A stretch of DNA of 64,000 nt from Streptomyces cucumeris (GTDB taxonomy: Bacteria; Actinomycetota; Actinomycetes; Streptomycetales; Streptomycetaceae), in assembly GCF_024295805.1 (NCBI RefSeq), contig NZ_JANCLX010000014.1, forward strand, positions 62,001 through 126,000, written 5' to 3'. A program made the translations under genes and the position numbers. Below are positions 15,104 to 23,325 of the stretch, one piece after another (position 1 is the first letter of the stretch; every line of letters begins with the position of its first letter). The notes below the pieces were generated by a model. That model did not search any database. It worked only from the letters and a program-made list of their open reading frames with translations, and was not told the DNA's origin.

Positions 15104-15685
15104 TCAATCAACCTTCATGTCGGGGTACTTGCGCGCCACCGCAGCCTTCACCTTCTTCTGCTCCTCTGGGGAGCCGAACTGCTTCACGCGGGCGAGTGCG
15201 GAGCGAGCGCGCTCGGGAGTGTCGATCGGATACTTCCTCCCCGGCAGGGCGAAGTCCTTGGCATCAAGATCGCCCCGCTGCTTGGCGTCGAGGGGGGCTT
15301 CCTTCATATCGGGCCGCTCCGACTCCCGCTCCTCGTCCTCGTCGCCCTCTTTGTCTGCGAGCCAGGGAGGCAGCGCCTCGCGGGGCCTGATCTGCGGCGC
15401 TGTGGCCTCCTGGGCCGTCTCCCAGGGCAGCTTGGACTCATCGACCCGACCCCGCCTGCGGGCCGCTGTACCGCCCAGGTAGCCATCGGGGTACATGATC
15501 GGGGGAGGAGTCTCTCCGATCAGCTCCGGGTCAAGCGCGGTCGCTTCGCGGGCCTGACTGCGGAAGCCGATCCCGCTGCGCGTGTACCGCTTGTCCCGCA
15601 CGGCCATCATGGGCATACCGTCGGAGCTGGATGCCTCATCGAGACCGGTCGCTGCGAGGCTATGAGTGTCGTATCCGTTGGCCAT
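15104..15685 (-). CDS. Hypothetical protein with DUF6582-like C-terminus, 193 aa
   Basis: ATG 15685 follows GGGAGGGCCA. The middle is acidic and Pro-rich. The C-terminal 50 residues (FALPGRKYPIDTPERARSAL then KKVKAAVARKYP) resemble a short module common in phage proteins encoded near head genes and called DUF6582. The similarity is from memory. It may bind nucleic acid or another phage protein; role unknown. A strong terminator separates it from the gene to its left. Confidence 0.7.
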   Translation of the reverse strand: MANGYDTHSLAATGLDEASSSDGMPMMAVRDKRYTRSGIGFRSQAREATALDPELIGETPPPIMYPDGYLGGTAARRRGRVDESKLPWETAQEATAPQIRPREALPPWLADKEGDEDEERESERPDMKEAPLDAKQRGDLDAKDFALPGRKYPIDTPERARSALARVKQFGSPEEQKKVKAAVARKYPDMKVD

Positions 15686-15740
15686 TGGCCCTCCCGTATT
15701 GAGATCGCCTTCAAGGTGACAGCGTAATTGCGGACACGGC

Positions 15741-15773
15741 AAGGAGCCCGCCCCGTGGCGGGGCGGGCTCCTT
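15741..15773 (-). terminator. Strong intrinsic terminator
   Basis: AAGGAGCCCGCCCC pairs with GGGGCGGGCTCCTT around five bases. It sits downstream of the leftward gene at 15783 and upstream of the gene at 15685. Confidence 0.8.
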
Positions 15774-15782
15774 GGGGATGCT

Positions 15783-16004
15783 CTATCGATTTGCCGCCGA
15801 CCGATCGATCGTCCAGTCGGCCTGCATCACGCGAAGGATTGCGTCTTCCGTTGCATCATCCTGGACCAGATCCCGCAGAATCAGTCGCCAGACGGGATTG
15901 CATTCCCGCAGAAATTCGGCGGCCAGGGGTGGTACTTCGGCCAATGCCTGAATCGCCTTGACTCTGCGTCCCTCCGGGGAGAGTAGCTGCACCTTTTCCG
16001 GCAT
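15783..16004 (-). CDS. Hypothetical protein, 73 aa
   Basis: ATG 16004 follows GAAGGAAGAGCC. Small, mostly helical, with hydrophobic patches (PPLAAEFLRECNPVWRLIL). It is downstream of the TerD-like gene in the same leftward operon. Unrecognised. Confidence 0.7.
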   Translation of the reverse strand: MPEKVQLLSPEGRRVKAIQALAEVPPLAAEFLRECNPVWRLILRDLVQDDATEDAILRVMQADWTIDRSAANR

Positions 16005-16022
16005 GGCTCTTCCTTCAGCTCG

Positions 16023-16736
16023 TCAGTTCGCGGCGGCGGCCTTACGGATCAGGTCCATCTGGTCTCCGTGCCGGACGTTGACCCGAACCTTCCGCTTCTC
16101 CAGCTTCCACCTGACGGTCGGCCGTCCTGCCTCGTCGTTGATGCGGTTGAGCACCGCGACGATGACGCAGTTCTCGGTGCCGACCAGGGAGGGGCGGACA
16201 CAGAACGCGGGGTCGGCCGACGCACCCGTGCCGTCGTAGATGGTGAAGAGGACGTTGTTCGCGCCCTGGAACCCCTTGTCACCCATGGCCTTGTTGCCCG
16301 CCTTGAAGGCGGAGACCATCACGACGATCTTGTGGAACTCTCCCGGAATCGTGGCGAGGTGGATGCTGATCACCTCGTCGTCACCGTCACCCTCGCCGGT
16401 CCGGTTGTCCCCGGAGTGAGTGATGGCGCCGTCTCCCGGACGGTGATGCAGCGGGTTCATCAGGTTGCCGTCGAAGCCCGCGCACAGCGTCACCGGCTCT
16501 TCGTCCTGAAATAGCACGGCAACTGCGTCAAGGTCAGACCCGGCCTTGCGTGAGAGCTTTCCGAAGACTCCACCCCGCCCCCGGCTCGAGGCGTCCCAGG
16601 AGGCGCCAATGCTGATCACGCCCTCCACGTCCAGGGACTGGTCGTCACCAAGGAATGGCAGACCGGCTGGAGCCAGATCTGAATCCGGAATCGGAGCCGT
16701 AGGGGCACCGGGGTTCTTGAACATGTCAGTCGTCAA
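16023..16736 (-). CDS. TerD-family protein, 237 aa
   Basis: TTG 16736 follows GAGGTGCGAT and overlaps the stop of the upstream small gene (TTGA). The signature of the TerD/TerE stress family is clear: WDAS, SDLDAVAVLF (67-76), and the calcium-binding stretch HSGDNRTGEGDGDDE (107-121), then a strand and KGFQGANNVLFTI. TerD domains bind Ca2+ and act in tellurite resistance, phage resistance and envelope or chemical stress. The phage also encodes a vWA protein (43747-44838), a domain type often linked to TerD genes. Its role in infection is unknown; modulation of host stress or defence is an inference. Confidence 0.92.
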   Translation of the reverse strand: MTTDMFKNPGAPTAPIPDSDLAPAGLPFLGDDQSLDVEGVISIGASWDASSRGRGGVFGKLSRKAGSDLDAVAVLFQDEEPVTLCAGFDGNLMNPLHHRPGDGAITHSGDNRTGEGDGDDEVISIHLATIPGEFHKIVVMVSAFKAGNKAMGDKGFQGANNVLFTIYDGTGASADPAFCVRPSLVGTENCVIVAVLNRINDEAGRPTVRWKLEKRKVRVNVRHGDQMDLIRKAAAAN

Positions 16737-16885
16737 ATCGCACCTCGTCCTGCACGCCAGTCCTTGATGTTCTTGCCCGCATTGCCGGAGCCCTGGCCCC
16801 GATTCCCGGCTGGAATGCCAACCTCGCCATCGTCACCGGAGCCACTGTTTCCAGTGTTGCCCCAGATCCCGGATTCGAGAAGCAC
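16733..16885 (-). CDS. Gly-rich small protein coupled to TerD, 50 aa
   Basis: GTG 16885 follows AAAGAGGGAAAC, and the stop TGA overlaps the TTG start of the TerD-like gene. The 50-residue product is Gly/Asn/Ser-rich (GSGDDGEVGIPAGNRGQGSG) and ends in a basic tail. It is transcribed from the palindrome promoter at 16928-16943. No similarity known; the coupling suggests a partner of TerD or a leader. Confidence 0.65.
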   Translation of the reverse strand: MLLESGIWGNTGNSGSGDDGEVGIPAGNRGQGSGNAGKNIKDWRAGRGAI

Positions 16886-16927
16886 GTTTCCCTCTTTCCG
16901 TAGCTTTCTTGGCCAGCCTTTCCGTCC

Positions 16928-16943
16928 GGCCTAGGCCAGTCTA
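16928..16943 (-). promoter_or_regulatory. Leftward promoter with palindromic operator
   Basis: On the minus strand TAGACT (16943-16938) is followed by GGCCTAGGCC (16937-16928), covering the transcription start. TTGGTC lies about 18 bp upstream. It drives the small gene plus TerD-family gene. Confidence 0.75.
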
Positions 16944-17042
16944 TCCGGTTCAACTGGCTTTGACCAACCGGAACTTGAGGGAACCAACGCCGGGTTTTCC
17001 GCCGCCCCCAAATCGCGCCGCACAGGTGAACCGAGAGTGACG

Positions 17043-17066
17043 AACGAGGGTTGGCGGCGCTATCAT
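17043..17066 (+). promoter_or_regulatory. Rightward promoter candidate
   Basis: TATCAT (17061-17066) has a TGACGA-like element about 17 bp upstream; the start of transcription would lie near 17073. It is divergent from the TerD operon promoter. Confidence 0.5.
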
Positions 17067-17108
17067 GGCTGCCTCCCCGCACTCCGGGGACGAGGAAAGG
17101 GGAAGAGT

Positions 17109-17831
17109 TTGAACGGGAAGCCGTCATGGGCTGGCATTGCTCCGTCACCGACCGTGATCGACCAGCTTGACCAGGAAGACGTAACCGTCCTGGCGCTCCT
17201 GGCGTGGGCCACGGCGACCAATCGGCCAATCACCTCAACACATGTGGCCGCACTGTCGGACCGCAACGGGGTCCCCATCGGGATCACCGAGGCCAGGGCC
17301 ATTACCGAGTCGCTCAAACGGCTGGGAATCGCATCTGTGCTCGGCATGGGAAATGAGAACCCGTTGTCGATTTTCCTGGGGGGCTTCCAGCCTGCTTACG
17401 CCAGGCGACAGGACTCTGCATTCAGGTCGAACCGCAGCACGGCATCACGAGGTGCCGTGACGGCGCCACGCACCGGCCCGCAAGGCCAGGGTCATGAGCG
17501 CCCCAGCTCTGAACCGAAGGCCACCCCGGGCCTCCCCATGGAGCACAGCACGGGCAAGCTCGCCGCCCTGAAGACCACCGCCGCCACGCCCGCCTTCGTC
17601 CCCAAGGAATCGAAGAGGCTGCGCACCGAGCTGAACTGGGTGACCAAGAACCTGAAGGACCCGGTCAAGGAGGCGGCTGAGCGCAAGCGGATCCTGAGTG
17701 AGCGGATCCGTCTCTACGAGCGGTGGCTGGACGCCGAACCCGGACACCCGGAACTGCGCAGCTGGCTGGACCGCAAATACAAGGCGCTGCCTGAGCTGGA
17801 GCAACAGCTTGAGCAGGTCCGCGCAAAGTAG
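17109..17831 (+). CDS. Winged-helix regulator-like protein, 240 aa
   Basis: TTG 17109 is preferred because GAGGAAAGGGGAAGAGT precedes it; an in-frame GTG at 17037 lies in the promoter. Residues 1-110 contain a winged-helix-like part (ARAITESLKRLGIASVLGMG). Residues 140-240 are basic and helical, with a coiled-coil C-terminus (LPELEQQLEQVRAK). It stands divergently from the leftward operon and ends in a terminator, so it may be a regulator, for example of the dispersed palindrome, though no evidence links them. Confidence 0.65.
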   Translation: MNGKPSWAGIAPSPTVIDQLDQEDVTVLALLAWATATNRPITSTHVAALSDRNGVPIGITEARAITESLKRLGIASVLGMGNENPLSIFLGGFQPAYARRQDSAFRSNRSTASRGAVTAPRTGPQGQGHERPSSEPKATPGLPMEHSTGKLAALKTTAATPAFVPKESKRLRTELNWVTKNLKDPVKEAAERKRILSERIRLYERWLDAEPGHPELRSWLDRKYKALPELEQQLEQVRAK

Positions 17832-17840
17832 AAGAGAATA

Positions 17841-17866
17841 CCCCCGCTGGCAAGAATCAGCGGGGG
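17841..17866 (+). terminator. Intrinsic terminator
   Basis: CCCCCGCTG pairs with CAGCGGGGG across a nine-base loop, just after the winged-helix gene. Confidence 0.85.
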
Positions 17867-17888
17867 TGTGGATATTTGCGAGGGGCGT

Positions 17889-18137
17889 CTACACGCCAGG
17901 GCCGTCCTGGCCCGACTGGCGCTCCTGCGTGCGAGCCTTCTGCTCGAGCCCGGCCAGCATTCGGGTTGCCTCCACGCGGGCCTCCGGAGCGGAGAGTCCC
18001 CTCTGGATCAGGCCCGGGGTCATGAGCTCCTCAATCAACTCACGCATCGCTTCGATCGTGCCCGGCAGGGCTGGGCGCGGCTGCCTGCGGAGCGCTTCGA
18101 TCAGGGCTTGATCGTCGTCGGCGTACTCGGAGCCCAC
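17889..18137 (-). CDS. Small helical protein, 82 aa
   Basis: GTG 18137 follows ATGGAGTGATGCAGA. Acidic and strongly helical (ALIEALRRQPRP, ATRMLAGLEQKART). It converges with the winged-helix gene across the terminator. No family recognised. Confidence 0.65.
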   Translation of the reverse strand: MGSEYADDDQALIEALRRQPRPALPGTIEAMRELIEELMTPGLIQRGLSAPEARVEATRMLAGLEQKARTQERQSGQDGPGV

Positions 18138-18197
18138 TCTGCATCACTCCATACTCTGCTCGATCCCGGTCTGGACGGCATATCGACGTCACGCCGT

Positions 18198-19367
18198 CTA
18201 CTCGTTCAGGAGGCGGCGCCACGTGCCATCGGCGAGCGCCTTCTTCAGGGCGGGGACGAGGTGATGCGGGACCAAGCCTCCCTGCTTCAGCAGCTCTCGG
18301 GGAATATCCGTCGACCCCGGCACACAGAAGGGTTCGAACGCTTTCATGAGGGCGCGGAACTGCTCAGGATGCCGACGGACCAGTCCCGCACGGGAAGCCC
18401 CCCTCGCCTCTCGCCAGGGCCGCTCAATCTCCTCACGACGAACAGCAACGGCTCGGACCACCTCTCGGGCATGCATCAGTTGCTCCCTGTGTCGCTGAGC
18501 CACAGCCCGGACGAAACGCCGCCGGTTGATCAACTGGCGGGCCTCTTGATGAGCCATACGGTCGAGATCCCGCATGTTCAGCTTCGGGAGCCCCACGCTG
18601 AAGACCGGCTCGAGTCCGGCGAGCTCACAGTGTCGGTCACGCAGGTGCTCCAGGGCCTGCAGCCAGTGACGCAGCAGCAGCGGGTGTCTCAGTTCGACGC
18701 AGCGATCCCCCTGACTCGTGACGTCCTTGGCGACGATTGCGGTGAGCGCATGCGGAGGCTTGCCCAGGAGAGCCTCCACCTCGGGGGTGACAGGTGTCTG
18801 GAGTAACCCTCTCCGGACGGCGTCCTCCATCGCATCGAACCGGTCCGCGTAGTGGAAGCCATAGAAGGGATGCTGGGGCTCGAGACCATTGCGAGCGACC
18901 TCTTCAGCTGCGAGTGTCTGTGCCTCCTCGTGGTGATGCCGTGCCAGCATCGCCAGGCAAACCGAGCGAGCGTTCTTGTGGTGGGCGGGGAGCATCTTCC
19001 AGCCCTGCTCGCGCACGTGGGTTTCCACCATGCCGTTGACGCGGCCCATGCGTTGAACCACTTGGCCAGATTTCTTCTGGGTGTTTTTGAGCCGCCTGTC
19101 CCGCAGGAATGCCATCCGCTCCACGCTCGAAGCCAGCTCACCGGAGGCGGCGTAGAGGGCGTCCGCCCACTGCTCCAGCCAGTCCTCACTCTGCAGAGCC
19201 TCAACCACCGTCGGATGTACCCGACCGGTGGCCTCCGCAACGGCGGTCGCGGCGAGGACATCGAAATCGACCTCCCACCACCGCTCAAGGTCGGAGTAGG
19301 GCATGGAACGGATGTCTTCAAGGGGTAGGTACGAAGGCATTTTGACGCCTTTCACTCGACTCAACAT
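18198..19367 (-). CDS. Hypothetical protein, 389 aa
   Basis: ATG 19367 follows TTGGAGCATTC; ATG 19340 is an alternative. A helical, Arg/Glu/His-rich protein with HHHEEAQTLAAEEVARNGLE near residue 155 and several HR pairs. No conserved catalytic motif is seen. A palindromic sequence lies in its 5' region. It is the largest leftward gene of this stretch; size and helicity could fit a structural or scaffolding protein, but this is only a guess. Confidence 0.7.
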   Translation of the reverse strand: MLSRVKGVKMPSYLPLEDIRSMPYSDLERWWEVDFDVLAATAVAEATGRVHPTVVEALQSEDWLEQWADALYAASGELASSVERMAFLRDRRLKNTQKKSGQVVQRMGRVNGMVETHVREQGWKMLPAHHKNARSVCLAMLARHHHEEAQTLAAEEVARNGLEPQHPFYGFHYADRFDAMEDAVRRGLLQTPVTPEVEALLGKPPHALTAIVAKDVTSQGDRCVELRHPLLLRHWLQALEHLRDRHCELAGLEPVFSVGLPKLNMRDLDRMAHQEARQLINRRRFVRAVAQRHREQLMHAREVVRAVAVRREEIERPWREARGASRAGLVRRHPEQFRALMKAFEPFCVPGSTDIPRELLKQGGLVPHHLVPALKKALADGTWRRLLNE

Positions 19368-19379
19368 GAATGCTCCAAG

Positions 19380-19395
19380 AAGGATTTGAATCCTT
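19380..19395. promoter_or_regulatory. 16-bp near-perfect palindrome upstream of a leftward gene
   Basis: AAGGATTTGAATCCTT lies 13 bp upstream of ATG 19367. It is palindromic except the central two bases. Probably an operator of the 389-aa gene. Confidence 0.6.
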
Positions 19396-19464
19396 ACGGA
19401 GCGTGACAAGTTGTGCACAATCTATGTGAATGTAAGCCTCGGTTGGACTCTGTTCTTGACCGCG

Positions 19465-20097
19465 TCAGATGGTGTCGACCCTGGTGATCTCAGGATTGTG
19501 CATCTCGATGCACAGGCTCCAGCCCATCTGTTCCTTGCCCATGAAGTACCGCTCGTGGCCATCGCGGACGCCGCTCGCGATCAGGCGGCGCTCGACCTCC
19601 CGCCACTCCGTCTGGGCCTTGCCGCGCTGGGGCTTCGGGCCGACCGGGACCAGGTCGTGGCGAATCTCGTAGACGTCCCAACGGACGTCGCGCACCGGGC
19701 CGGAACGCATGTTCCAGACCTCGACGACGCCGCCCCCGAACTCCGATCGCAGCGCCTTGCGTAGCCTCTCGATCGCCTCGGGCTCGTCGAGGTCGGGGAT
19801 GAACAGCGCTGTGGAGATGCGCGTTCCAGAGTCCTTGAGCAGCCACTTCTCCTCGCCGCCCTCGGACGGCACATAGACGGTGCTCACCGAGTACTCGGAG
19901 CCGTAGACGGAGAGGACACGGACCTTATCCCTCCCGCCGCGCTCCTTGGCGATCCGGGCTCGCTCCAGGAGGCCGGTGTGGGGCTGGAAATCCGACGAGG
20001 GGACGAGCACCTCGTCGTCGGCCGTCAGGGCCTCGGTCTCGTCCTCACTCAGAAGGCGGACGTTGACGGGCCGGGCGCAGCTCTCGATGAATCCCAC
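19465..20097 (-). CDS. Hypothetical protein, 210 aa, host-like GC bias
   Basis: GTG 20097 follows AGAAGGGTGATCCCT; the frame is open further 5'. The protein has an acidic N-terminal part and later a long alpha/beta segment (TRISTALFIPDLDEPEAIE). The third-position GC is as high as in the block at 3.1-5.2 kb. No known family. Confidence 0.65.
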   Translation of the reverse strand: MGFIESCARPVNVRLLSEDETEALTADDEVLVPSSDFQPHTGLLERARIAKERGGRDKVRVLSVYGSEYSVSTVYVPSEGGEEKWLLKDSGTRISTALFIPDLDEPEAIERLRKALRSEFGGGVVEVWNMRSGPVRDVRWDVYEIRHDLVPVGPKPQRGKAQTEWREVERRLIASGVRDGHERYFMGKEQMGWSLCIEMHNPEITRVDTI

Positions 20098-20252
20098 AGG
20101 GATCACCCTTCTGTTTCGGGGCCGGGGCTTCCGGCCTCGCGTTGTGTTCGCTGCCCGGGGCTTCCGGGCGGCTGCGGAAGAACGTAGCAGGGAGCCGACA
20201 CCTCCGATAACCTCCGCTATCGTGACATTCAAAATCTGAGGGGGGCTCACCA

Positions 20253-20615
20253 ATGAGCGACACCACCGACACCACCACTCCACCCCTACCGCCCACGCGC
20301 ATCCTCTCCCCGTACGGCTACAACGAGGCGTGCGACGTGGAGGACGAGACGTACCTGTGCGAGATTGAGGACGCGATCTGCAACGGCCGGATCCTCTCGT
20401 CCCTCACCGGCGGCGAGCGCAACCGAGGCGGCGGCCGTCAGCAGGAGGTGTCCGTAACCCGCTTCCGGGACCCCCGCACGAGCGAGGTCCGCTGCGCGGT
20501 GGAGGTCTGGAACGACGGCCGCAACGGCAGGTACGACTACGCTGACCGCACGGTGGCCAGCGAACAGGCGGGCGAGTGGTCCCGTTTGATCAACCTCCGG
20601 CCCACGGGTCGATAG
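20253..20615 (+). CDS. Hypothetical protein, 120 aa
   Basis: ATG 20253 follows TCTGAGGGGGGCTCACCA. Thr/Pro-rich N-terminus, then an acidic part with two Cys (YLCEIEDAICNGRIL) and a beta-rich end. High third-position GC. Divergent from the 210-aa leftward gene. Confidence 0.7.
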   Translation: MSDTTDTTTPPLPPTRILSPYGYNEACDVEDETYLCEIEDAICNGRILSSLTGGERNRGGGRQQEVSVTRFRDPRTSEVRCAVEVWNDGRNGRYDYADRTVASEQAGEWSRLINLRPTGR

Positions 20616-20670
20616 AGAACAGGCGTGACCGCCATCACGACAAGACCCGGCGGGCGACAGGGGTGGAGGC

Positions 20671-20835
20671 ATGAGCAGCCATTACAAGTTCGAGGTGCAC
20701 CCGACCACCCCCGGCGAGACTGACGACGAGGACCAGGCCGTCGAGCAGCTCGCCGCGCGCGTGCGCGAGCCGGTACGGGACTGGCAGGAGGAGACCGGCA
20801 TCGAGGTTTTCGTGAGCGAGGTGTCGCGCACGTGA
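20671..20835 (+). CDS. Small protein, 54 aa
   Basis: ATG 20671 follows GGGGTGGAGGC. Acidic, helical in the second half (DWQEETGIEVFVSEVSRT). Probably in the same transcript as the 120-aa gene. Confidence 0.65.
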   Translation: MSSHYKFEVHPTTPGETDDEDQAVEQLAARVREPVRDWQEETGIEVFVSEVSRT

Positions 20836-20967
20836 CCCCCAGCGCCACGCCGACATCAGCGGATCGCACCCTCTCTGCGAGAGGCGCTCGCGTAGATGCT
20901 GCACTTCACCGAATCCGACACATGCCTCTCCATCTCTCTTTGCGGCCCACGATCGCACGCTTCTCGC

Positions 20968-21789
20968 TCAACCCTGAACGTCCATCGTCTTCTTGATCTC
21001 TTTCGCCAGGTCGGCGGCAGTCTGGGCTACTCGCTCCAGAGACTGCATGGCGATCTCTGCTTTGCGGTGCACCTTATCCATGGCGGCCTGCCCCTGCATG
21101 AAGGTCCGCAGGCCCTCGGCGGCCACCTGAGGGGTAATCTGATCGCGCCAAGGGATGGCATCCAGCTCCATCCCGAGCGCCTGCTCCAGCTCATCGAGAC
21201 GCTCCAGCCGACGGCGCTCCCCTGGGGAGAGGGAGCCTAGGCTCTTGCGCTCACGCTTCGCCTGCTCCCGGAACTGTTCGTTCAGAACGTTCCGCTGCTG
21301 CCGCAGCGCGTTAGTCCGAGTCGTCTCCGTGTTCTTGAGCAGAGTGAGCAGCAATCCGATGGTCAGCTTGGGCTCGCGCTCCTCCGGCTTGACGAGGGTC
21401 TTGAAGCGCCTGCCGCGAGAGCCGGGCACCATCAGGCCCCAGCCGGGCGGAAGCTCCTCGGGCGGCGCCACGTCGGCCGTGGGGGCGACGATGGAGAAGG
21501 TCGTGGAGTACGGCCACCATGCCTCCGCCTTCGCCGGGTTGTCCAACTCCCGCCGGAAGTCGGCCCGCGAGGTCTTGAGCTCGCACACATCTATCCGCCC
21601 GGCGCCCCGCGAGTGCCACAGACCAATGTGCACGGCGTCAGCCCGGCGAGTGGAGCCTGGGGCTGTGACCTCGGTGAGGTATACGGCCCCGGCGCCCGCC
21701 AGATCAACGCGATCGGCGGGCCGAATGTAATGTGCGTGCAGCAGGTCGTTGAGCTCCTGCGTGGTCATCTTTTCCGTCTGAACGGTCAC
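20968..21789 (-). CDS. PD-(D/E)XK nuclease-like protein, 273 aa
   Basis: GTG 21789 follows GGGGGGACGG. Residues 49-73 (RADAVHIGL then RIDVCELKTSRADF) show the Asp, then the E-x-K core of the PD-(D/E)XK fold on a strand, followed by an Arg/Lys helix that could bind nucleic acid. The rest is helical and highly charged. Such proteins in actinophages and plasmids are recombination or restriction-type nucleases. The motif is good but single, so nuclease activity is inferred. Confidence 0.75.
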   Translation of the reverse strand: MTVQTEKMTTQELNDLLHAHYIRPADRVDLAGAGAVYLTEVTAPGSTRRADAVHIGLWHSRGAGRIDVCELKTSRADFRRELDNPAKAEAWWPYSTTFSIVAPTADVAPPEELPPGWGLMVPGSRGRRFKTLVKPEEREPKLTIGLLLTLLKNTETTRTNALRQQRNVLNEQFREQAKRERKSLGSLSPGERRRLERLDELEQALGMELDAIPWRDQITPQVAAEGLRTFMQGQAAMDKVHRKAEIAMQSLERVAQTAADLAKEIKKTMDVQG

Positions 21790-21840
21790 CCGTCCCCCCT
21801 GCCTTTCCGTCGATATGCGGGGAGAGGCGATAGGGCCACT

Positions 21841-22554
21841 TCAGCCATAAAACCTCTCACCCTCCCTGATTCGGCACCCTCGGGGTCGTGCTTTGGGATC
21901 GCGAATTTCATCGTCATCCCAGGCGGCTGGAGGTGCCCAGCTCTGTCTTTCTGCGTGCTCCCTGGCATCTCGTGCACTCCTCGCGGAAATGCTCAAGTCT
22001 CCAGGATCGGCGTCCCACAGGCGGTTATATGCGCGGGTGATCGCGCGGTCTATCGCAACGCTCACGTTCCTGCGTAGGCCAGATCGCAGGTCCGCGAGAG
22101 TCTCCTTACTGGTGCCGATCTCGGGCGCCAGCGGACGAAGCGGAAAGCCGCGAGTAGCGAGGGCCTGCAATCGTCGCCGGGCCCCCGTTGCATCTATTCG
22201 CACCCGGAGCTCTGACTCGTAGTCATCGGACGGCACGGGTAGCCCAAGGATCGCTTCCAATGTATCCAGGTGGAACGTTCTGTCTGGCCCAGAGATGACC
22301 AGCGAGACAGTGTCTCGATGGAGTCCGGCCTTTCGTGCAATATCCAATACTCCCATACCGGCAGCAATCAATTTCTTGCCATGCTCGGAAGCAAGCTCCG
22401 CGGACTGTCCTATGCGCGTAATACCCCTCTCTCTATCGGCGCGGTTTGCTGCACGGGCGCGCGCAGCGGCGTCTCGGCACTCATCCCTGGTGCACCCATA
22501 GAAACCGCATGAAGCCATGCCGTGACGGACCTTCGAGTTAGCGGGACGTTTCAT
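21841..22554 (-). CDS. Helix-turn-helix protein, 237 aa
   Basis: ATG 22554 follows GGAAAGGTAATTGAA. N-terminal cysteines CGFYGCTRDEC near residue 16, then HTH 1 (ARKAGLHRDTVSLVISG) and HTH 2 (LAPEIGTSKETLADLRSG). Two similar HTH-like units suggest tandem DNA-binding domains, as in actinophage regulators with a Cys-containing N-terminus. A candidate to recognise one of the palindromes here. It is first translated after a chain of overlapping genes upstream. Confidence 0.8.
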   Translation of the reverse strand: MKRPANSKVRHGMASCGFYGCTRDECRDAAARARAANRADRERGITRIGQSAELASEHGKKLIAAGMGVLDIARKAGLHRDTVSLVISGPDRTFHLDTLEAILGLPVPSDDYESELRVRIDATGARRRLQALATRGFPLRPLAPEIGTSKETLADLRSGLRRNVSVAIDRAITRAYNRLWDADPGDLSISARSARDAREHAERQSWAPPAAWDDDEIRDPKARPRGCRIREGERFYG

Positions 22555-22559
22555 TTCAA

Positions 22560-22916
22560 TTACCTTTCCGTTTTTGAACTCCCCCTGCCCGGCCATCCCC
22601 GCCGCTCCAGCGCTTTCACTAGGGGTTTTTCGTGAATCCACCCAAGGGATCCGCGACTCAACTCCTTGACCTCATTGCGGGCAAGAACCCGAATTTCTTC
22701 AGGTTCCGGAGTGAGCGTGGGCGGGTATTGCACTTGAAGGATTTCCACCCGGATCAACGTGACGAGTCGCTCACGATTGCGATGCAATAGCCTCACCACT
22801 CGGCGACAATACTTTGGATCCATCTCCTCGATCCGATGCTCCACGCCTTCAGAGTCTCGCCAGATTCGATCCTGATTGAGGAGTTTCAAGTACTTCAATC
22901 TCGAGTCTCCAGTCAC
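22560..22916 (-). CDS. Basic helical protein, 118 aa
   Basis: GTG 22916 follows GAGGAGGGTCA and overlaps the stop of the gene to its right. Arg/Lys/Glu-rich and helical, with CRRVVRLLHRNRERLVTLIR in the middle. Probably nucleic-acid associated but no known domain. Confidence 0.7.
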   Translation of the reverse strand: MTGDSRLKYLKLLNQDRIWRDSEGVEHRIEEMDPKYCRRVVRLLHRNRERLVTLIRVEILQVQYPPTLTPEPEEIRVLARNEVKELSRGSLGWIHEKPLVKALERRGWPGRGSSKTER

Positions 22917-23131
22917 TGACCCTCCTCGGCAATCCGCTGCCGGATGCACCTTTCAATCGCAGGCCAGTAGTGGGCCAGCACTTCAGCAACCTGATTCTGG
23001 GACATGACGGGACCAGGTGCGGTGTACGTCAGGTTGGTGATCTCGATGGGGATGTCGTCAGGATCGGCGGGCACCGTTTTGCGTGCTGGACGGTCCACAC
23101 TGCAGTCACAGGCCCAGGTGCACATCGTCAT
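22913..23131 (-). CDS. Hypothetical protein, 72 aa
   Basis: ATG 23131 is inside an ATGA overlap with the zinc-ribbon gene upstream, and its own stop overlaps the next GTG. It contains CTWACDC near the N-terminus and a helical C-terminus. Possibly metal-binding. Confidence 0.7.
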   Translation of the reverse strand: MTMCTWACDCSVDRPARKTVPADPDDIPIEITNLTYTAPGPVMSQNQVAEVLAHYWPAIERCIRQRIAEEGQ

Positions 23132-23325
23132 GCCGAGATCTCCACTTCTTCCACCGGAATGCCGCTGGCGAGCTGTCTGCGAAGCAGGACCAGGCGAGCA
23201 GAGACCAGATTGTCGCGCTTCACGAGGGCCCGACGGACCCACGGCTTGAGCAGCCACCAGCAATCCGCGCACAGGTACATCCGAGCGCTGCGTTCCTTGT
23301 GACACCCCGGACATATCAGCTTCAC
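23128..23325 (-). CDS. Zinc-ribbon-like protein, 65 aa
   Basis: GTG 23325 follows GAAGAGGGGGGCTC. CPGC at residues 5-8 and CADC at 19-22 make a four-Cys zinc ribbon, followed by a basic helix (LLKPWVRRALVKRDN). Such microproteins often bind DNA or RNA. It sits in a chain of overlapping genes. Confidence 0.75.
   Translation of the reverse strand: MKLICPGCHKERSARMYLCADCWWLLKPWVRRALVKRDNLVSARLVLLRRQLASGIPVEEVEISA

Noticed and set aside
17868..18806. 312-codon rightward frame
   Set aside because: It is the shadow of the leftward genes at 17889 and 18198; no ribosome binding site or coding bias.
21236..21247. GAGCCTAGGCTC as another copy of the palindrome
   Set aside because: Its flanks differ from GGCC and it lies inside a gene, so it is not counted.
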